DNA from: Rhodocollybia butyracea | Lineage: Eukaryota > Basidiomycota > Agaricomycetes > Agaricales > Omphalotaceae | Length of the DNA stretch: 64,000 nucleotides | Assembly: GCA_015501585.1 (NCBI GenBank) | Contig: JADNRY010000012.1 | Location: 372,001 to 436,000 of the forward strand | Direction: 5' to 3' | Shown: positions 59,473 through 64,000 of the stretch, piece after piece | Layout: every line of letters begins with the position of its first letter | How positions within the stretch are numbered: the stretch's first letter is position 1 | Position numbers and translations under genes: made by a program | The notes under the pieces: model-generated | What the model saw: only the letters and a program-made list of their open reading frames with translations | What the model was told of the DNA's origin: nothing | The model's database searches: none

Positions 59473-61205
59473 ATGCTCAGAACATCTTTACGCGGTATAT
59501 CTCTTTCTTTAGCGGTCCAAATTAATATTAATGCCTGTCCTCAGCTCTTCCTCGTTCTCTTCGCGCAAAGGCACAACAGTCTCGACGATCGTTTGCGACG
59601 GTGACTGACGCACCTGTTCGCCGTTATGGAGGCCTAAAAGACCAAGACCGTATCTTCACAAATGCTTTCTGCAAGCATGACCATGGACTCAAGGGTGCAA
59701 AGGTGTTCCTTAGCAGTTCTTGAGCAAAACCACTTGTGCTTACTTTACTCATAGTCCCGAGGCGATTGGCATCGTACAAAGGACATTCTTCTCAAGGGAG
59801 ATGCTTGGATTATTCAAACTATCAAAGACTCGGGTCTTCGTGGCCGCGGTGGAGCTGGCTTTCCATCTGGGCTCAAATGGAGCTTTATGAATAAACCTAA
59901 CTGGCAGGATGACAAGCGGTATGTCCTGCTTTTTTTCGCCCGCTAGTATAACACTTATGTTGCGCAGACCCCGTTATCTTGTTGTCAATGCCGATGAAGG
60001 TGAACCAGGAACATGCAAAGATCGAGAAATTATGCGTGGTGACCCTCACAAGTTGGTTGAGGGATGTCTAGTTGCCGGACGAGGCATGAATGCTACCGCT
60101 GCCTACATATACATTCGAGGGGAGTTCTATCAAGAGGCTTCGCATGTTCAGCAGGCTATCAACGAGGCTTACGCCGACGGTCTCCTTGGTCCAAATGCGT
60201 GTGGTAGCGGTTACGCTTTCGATGTCTATCTTCACCGTGGCGCCGGAGCCTATATCTGCGGCGAGGAAACTGCACTGATTGAAAGTTTAGAAGGAAAACA
60301 GGGCAAACCCCGTCTTAAGCCTCCTTTCCCTGCAGATGTTGGTCTCTTCGGATGTCCCTCTACCGTAGCAAATGTTGAGACTGTTGCAGTTGCACCCACT
60401 ATCTGCCGTCGAGGTGGGGCGTGGTTTGCTAGCTTTGGTCGTGAACGTAACCAAGGCACCAAACTTTTCTGTATCTCTGGCCACGTCAATAATCCCTGTG
60501 TCGTTGAAGAAGAAATGTCCATTCCTCTCAGAGAGCTGATCGACAAACATTGCGGCGGCGTCATTGGTGGTTGGGATAATTTGTTGGGAATTATTCCTGG
60601 TGGATGCTCAGTTCCAGTGCTGAACCAACAAAAGAGTAACGAGGTCTTGATGGATTATGACTCGCTGAAAGATGCTGGAAGTGGTCTTGGCACGGGTGCT
60701 GTTATTGTCATGGACAAGAGTACCGATATCATAACTGCTATCGCGAGGTTTTCTCAGGTGCGCAGATCCAGAGTTTGGTGTTCTTGGAAATCTGACCGAC
60801 TAGACATAGTTCTACAAACATGAATCGTGCGGTCAGTGTACCCCCTGCCGAGAGGGCACAAGCTGGATGATGAATATGATGGACCGTATGGTCACCGGCC
60901 GCGCTCATGTTCGGGAAATCGACATGCTACTGGAAATCACGTAAGAAACTTTCTCATGTGCAAGGTCTAAATCTTGACAACATGTTGGTAGTAAACAAGT
61001 TGAAGGACGTACCATTTGCGCACTCGGGGACGCCGCTGCTTGGCCTATCCAGGGTCTGATGAAGAACTTCCGACCTCTGGTTGAGGAACGTATTGCTGCC
61101 TTTAGGGCTTCAGAGGATGCTGTCGGATTCGGTGGGCATTTGAGCTCGCAGATGGACCCAACTTTGGCTGTTCCAGATAACCTGGGTCTGAGGTTACCTC
61201 CATAA
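59473..61205 (+). CDS. NDUFV1: NADH-ubiquinone oxidoreductase 51-kDa subunit (complex I, flavoprotein 1)
   Basis: This subunit holds FMN and an Fe-S cluster and is where NADH delivers electrons to complex I in mitochondria. The start at 59473 (MLRTSLR), a short intron, then [20 protein letters not shown] give a mitochondrial presequence. Motifs in order are [19 protein letters not shown] (FMN/NADH), [52 protein letters not shown], the cluster cysteines in [16 protein letters not shown] and the fourth in [15 protein letters not shown]. It ends GLRLPP, stop 61203-61205. All exons join in frame with GT-AG. The length, about 490 residues, is normal for the family. Function is not in doubt. Confidence 0.96.
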
Positions 61206-61504
61206 ATAAACACCAACATTTAACCCTCTCTTCCATCGGCACAAGTAGAGAGTATAGAGCTACGAGAGTTGTATGTTTTCACGTCAGCTCAAGCTACTAA
61301 ACTATGTTTATAAATTACATACCAGCATGACAGAGAATATCATCATGTATGAGTGACATTCGCATTCTTCGAGCTAATCCAGAAGTTGCTCTACTCACAG
61401 CTCTGCCCGGTTTCTTGTTCTTTGCAAAATTATAAATGTCTGCCGCTGATTATCATACAAATACAACAAGTGCTCGCAAGATGCAAATACTTACAAAGCC
61501 CCAC
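61206..61504. other. Convergent 3' flank, nothing recognised
   Basis: About 300 bases between two convergent genes. I see no gene. Confidence 0.5.
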
Positions 61505-62783
61505 TTAACTTGGGACATCAGGTCCCAGAATGCTACCTAACAACGAAGACAAGTCAAATGCGATGGGAGTATAGATGCTATCGCTTCTTGTTTTCGCCAG
61601 CAAATACTGAACCGCTCGCGAGTAATCGTTGTCATTCCGTCCAGCTGCTCTGATGATTTCAACATCTTTTCTACCCATAAAAGCCCGCAGTAGGAGCTTA
61701 TCTTGCTTGTCGTCTCGAATAATGCCATTCAAAGCCCTGCAGCTAAAGTTTGGTTTGTCCTCTAAGAAAGCATAATGAACACGCACTGGATTGTACTATC
61801 AGCACCAAAAGGCATTTCAATAGTACCACGTATAGCCGACTTTTTGAGATATGGTGATTGTTCTCGAGCAAGTTCCATAGCTTCCTTCGACAGTGAAGAG
61901 ACCACCGTCAGCGAATTCTCCACCTCCCCTCTATAGATAAACTCCATGTGTACCACGGGAAGTCCATTCTTTGACTTCAACCTGTCATCTACTTCTTCCT
62001 CCACCCATTGTGCGCCTCTTCTAGGCCGACGCGAAAAGTATTCCAGAGCGTAAACATTATCTGAATGCGTGATGGCGTTTACTTGGAACATTCCGGGTAT
62101 TGATCCAGTAAGTTTTTTCTGATCATAGAACATCTCCATGAAGGAGGTTATGTCCGCAGGTTCTAAACCGATATCTATGCGAAGCAGCAATGGCAGGTTA
62201 AGTGGATTCCCAGGACGGTTGGGATTAAGGAGGTCAAATACAATAATACTATAGACCTCAAGATATCCACGAAGGAACCTATGCGTCCAGAATTTCTTGA
62301 CCAGGCGATCGATACCAGAATCGGCGATTTGAACGCATGAAGTTTTGTGCTGCGGCCTTCAAGTGGATGCTCTAGTCAATAACATCTCGCTGAGGAGAAT
62401 ATTTCAGACTTCAGCTTACCAGTCTATGAGTTGGCACTGAGCTAGTCGTCAATGAAAAGCCAGCAATGGTGATATATTAATGACAAGCTTAAGCGAACCT
62501 TTTGTGAACAATACCAGATGTCTTTACACTGCAAAAATGAGATCAACTCTTCGCGGACTATTATAAAAATATAGCACACTTTTCCACATTTGAGAACCTT
62601 CAAGGCTTTGTCCGCTGTATTCGATTTACCACACACCGCGCAGTACTGCTCGAAAACAGGACGATACTTTTCCTTCAACTCGTCCTTCGAGGGTATCGTT
62701 TCGAAAATTGGGTTCGGGGTAGGAACTTGCACGGCTGTCCATCCTTTTCGAGGCGTAGAACTTTTAGATGGGAGAGAGGGCAT
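61505..62783 (-). CDS. MYND-type zinc-finger protein
   Basis: The likely start at 62783 gives MPSLPSKSSTPRKGWTAVQV. An upstream in-frame ATG at 62888 is possible. A MYND finger (zinc-binding, protein-protein contact) spans exons: YCAVCGKSNTADKALKVLKC, CKDIWYCSQK, CQLIDW and WPQHKTSC. All its metal ligands are visible. The remaining 250 or so residues (FWTHRFLRGYLEVYSIIVFD, LLLRIDIGLEPADITSF, HMEFIYRGEVENSLTVV) form an unrecognised domain typical of the many mushroom MYND proteins. Introns keep frame, and the last removes a short stretch before ALNGIIRDDKQDK. The stop is 61505-61507. Partner and role are unknown. Confidence 0.82.
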
Positions 62784-63145
62784 CTGGAGAGAGAGCTGGA
62801 GAGAGAGAAGCTCATATTTTAAGTAATCATGTTGGATACAATAGAACAAAGGAAATTGATTACCAAATTCGGCGGTGCGCGTCGACATTGCAAACTTTCT
62901 TGGTTGCTAGTTGCGAGTAAGTATTGTGATATCCGATTAAAGACAATACAACACAAGGAAAGATACCAGAAATAGTAAGTAGTATGCATTGGCAGCAACC
63001 ATTACGTAAACCGGTTTGCGAACTCACATGAACACGAAGACATTGCAAATAATCGATACAAATACATAGAATAGGATATTACAAAAATGTGAATAAGATT
63101 ACAGGTTTCACCAAGAACCAACTTTTGGCGAAGGCAGTTCGAATA

Positions 63146-64000
63146 TCATTCGTCGTCGTTATCGTCGTTCACACAGGGCGGCCAGAAGCTTTCAATCTCA
63201 ATTTTCGTGTCAACTTCAGCCTCATCGCCATGTACAGGAGACTCTTTGAACGTTTTCCCTGACCCAACTCTGCCAGTGAGAGCCTTTATAGCGTTCCAGA
63301 ACACTGCTTCCGCATTGACGGCTGCAGCATCCCCCGAGTCGGCGAGGGGAAGTAGGGAGGGTGAGGGTGAAAGTAATATGGATGGTGTCCTGTCATCCAA
63401 ATACGGTTCGGATGAAGGAGGAGACGAAGGTGGTGTTTGAAGGTAAAAACTTGTGAATAGAGGTACAGGTGTAACGGATGAGACAGCGAAAGAAAGTGTT
63501 GCATCTAGATAGGGCTTTAGAAGAGATTCTGGCGAGACAGATTCTGCTGATGAGGTTGGTATAGGTGTCGAAAGGTAGAGTATCCCTGAAAGAGAGAAAC
63601 CGTAAAATATTTCTGACGCCAGAATTTGTGAATTGGACTTACATTTTCCTTTCGGTACAGACATAGTACCCTCTCCTACAATGAGTGCGGTAACAGAGGA
63701 ATAAGCGGAGCCACCGCGGAGGGAAGAAGGTGGAAAGACGAGGATGCCAGTGTCTAACACGGGAGGAGATGACTGCGGTTCATCTCCTTCGAGTGCCAAT
63801 GGTTCGGCCCACCTGGCGAGTGATAATGGTTCGTCAGTAATACAAACACATCTCGCAATCGTTGCAGGATCTTCTATAAAAGTGGAGGGAACCTTTTGGG
63901 CACGCAGAACCTCCGAATCTGAGAGTACCCCAGGGAGGCAAGACTTTGAAGATATGATGAGGTTACAAGTAAGAGATTCAGGAAAGTCAGAGAGGGCTAC
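63146..64000 (-). CDS. Rab escort protein/Rab GDI-like, C-terminal part, 5' end outside the window
   Basis: The reading frame is open to the window edge. It reads VALSDFPESLTCNLIISSKS, FIEDPATIARCVCITDEPLS, LDTGILVFPPSSLRGGSAYS, SSVTALIVGEGTMSVPKGK, an intron at about 63586-63641, then GILYLSTPIPTSSAESVSPE and a long acidic/Ser-Pro tail to the stop at 63146. The order of a disordered substrate stretch followed by VFPPSSLRGGS and SVPKGK..LYLST resembles fungal Rab escort (Mrs6/REP) and GDI proteins, which present Rab GTPases for prenylation or recycling. The N-terminal FAD-like domain that would prove it lies beyond 64000. Intermediate confidence for the family, high for a real gene. Confidence 0.6.
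   Translation of the reverse strand, partial: VALSDFPESLTCNLIISSKSCLPGVLSDSEVLRAQKVPSTFIEDPATIARCVCITDEPLSLARWAEPLALEGDEPQSSPPVLDTGILVFPPSSLRGGSAYSSVTALIVGEGTMSVPKGKCKSNSQILASEIFYGFSLSGILYLSTPIPTSSAESVSPESLLKPYLDATLSFAVSSVTPVPLFTSFYLQTPPSSPPSSEPYLDDRTPSILLSPSPSLLPLADSGDAAAVNAEAVFWNAIKALTGRVGSGKTFKESPVHGDEAEVDTKIEIESFWPPCVNDDNDDE

Noticed and set aside
1..64000. CRISPR arrays, bacterial operons, insertion sequences, rRNA genes
   Set aside because: Intron-rich eukaryotic genes throughout. No regularly spaced direct repeats, IS ends, transposase or reverse transcriptase motifs were seen.

Overview
The window is nuclear DNA of a filamentous basidiomycete, almost certainly an Agaricomycete (mushroom-forming fungus). 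The reasons are dense genes cut by many 45-75 nt introns, three CYP63-type P450s, a DUF6533 membrane protein, another agaric-type multi-pass membrane protein, F-box/LRR and MYND proteins, and core eukaryotic genes with basidiomycete-style exon structure. The species cannot be named from the sequence alone.

Layout. 0.5-6.5 kb: a tandem pair of secreted type-B carboxylesterases, the second with a one-base frameshift, separated by decayed repeat-bearing DNA. 7.8-12.3 kb: a large conserved-looking protein of unknown function and a secretory epoxide hydrolase ending in KDEL. 12.3-15.3 kb: about 3 kb with no recognisable gene. 15.3-21.1 kb: uracil phosphoribosyltransferase, an F-box protein and a large disordered protein. 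21.7-30.3 kb: three tandem CYP63-like P450s, all on the minus strand. 32.2-34.0 kb: a DUF6533 membrane protein. 35.4-47.6 kb: mitochondrial malate dehydrogenase with a 6-nt microexon, a small unknown gene, a Sec14 gene, a zinc-knuckle gene, a proline-rich/beta-propeller inositol 5-phosphatase, and a second Sec14 copy. 48.2-51.9 kb: an O6-alkylguanine-DNA alkyltransferase-like gene and a large membrane protein. 52-58 kb: an accessory-looking island with a decayed gene, an IFI6/IFI27-type membrane protein, a UstYa-like DUF3328 protein and a 7TM-like protein. 59.5-64 kb: the 51-kDa subunit of complex I, a MYND-finger protein and a partial gene resembling a Rab escort protein.

How the genes relate. 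Housekeeping genes (FUR1, mMDH, SEC14, the 5-phosphatase, NDUFV1, Rab escort-like) alternate with lineage-specific, duplicated or decaying genes (esterases, P450s, UstYa-like, IFI-like, membrane proteins). The Sec14 pair and the 5-phosphatase all concern phosphoinositide handling and lie within 10 kb, but this may be chance. The esterases, P450s and epoxide hydrolase fit oxidative and hydrolytic breakdown of lipids or xenobiotics. The epoxide hydrolase and the ER-anchored P450s would share a compartment.

The most unusual observations are the 6-nt Pro-Gly microexon in malate dehydrogenase, the KDEL tail on the epoxide hydrolase, the UstYa-like protein with both metal-binding motifs beside IFI- and 7TM-like genes, and a short dispersed repeat family (three clear and two partial copies) flanked by simple-sequence tracts. 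No CRISPR array, rRNA or complete tRNA was found.
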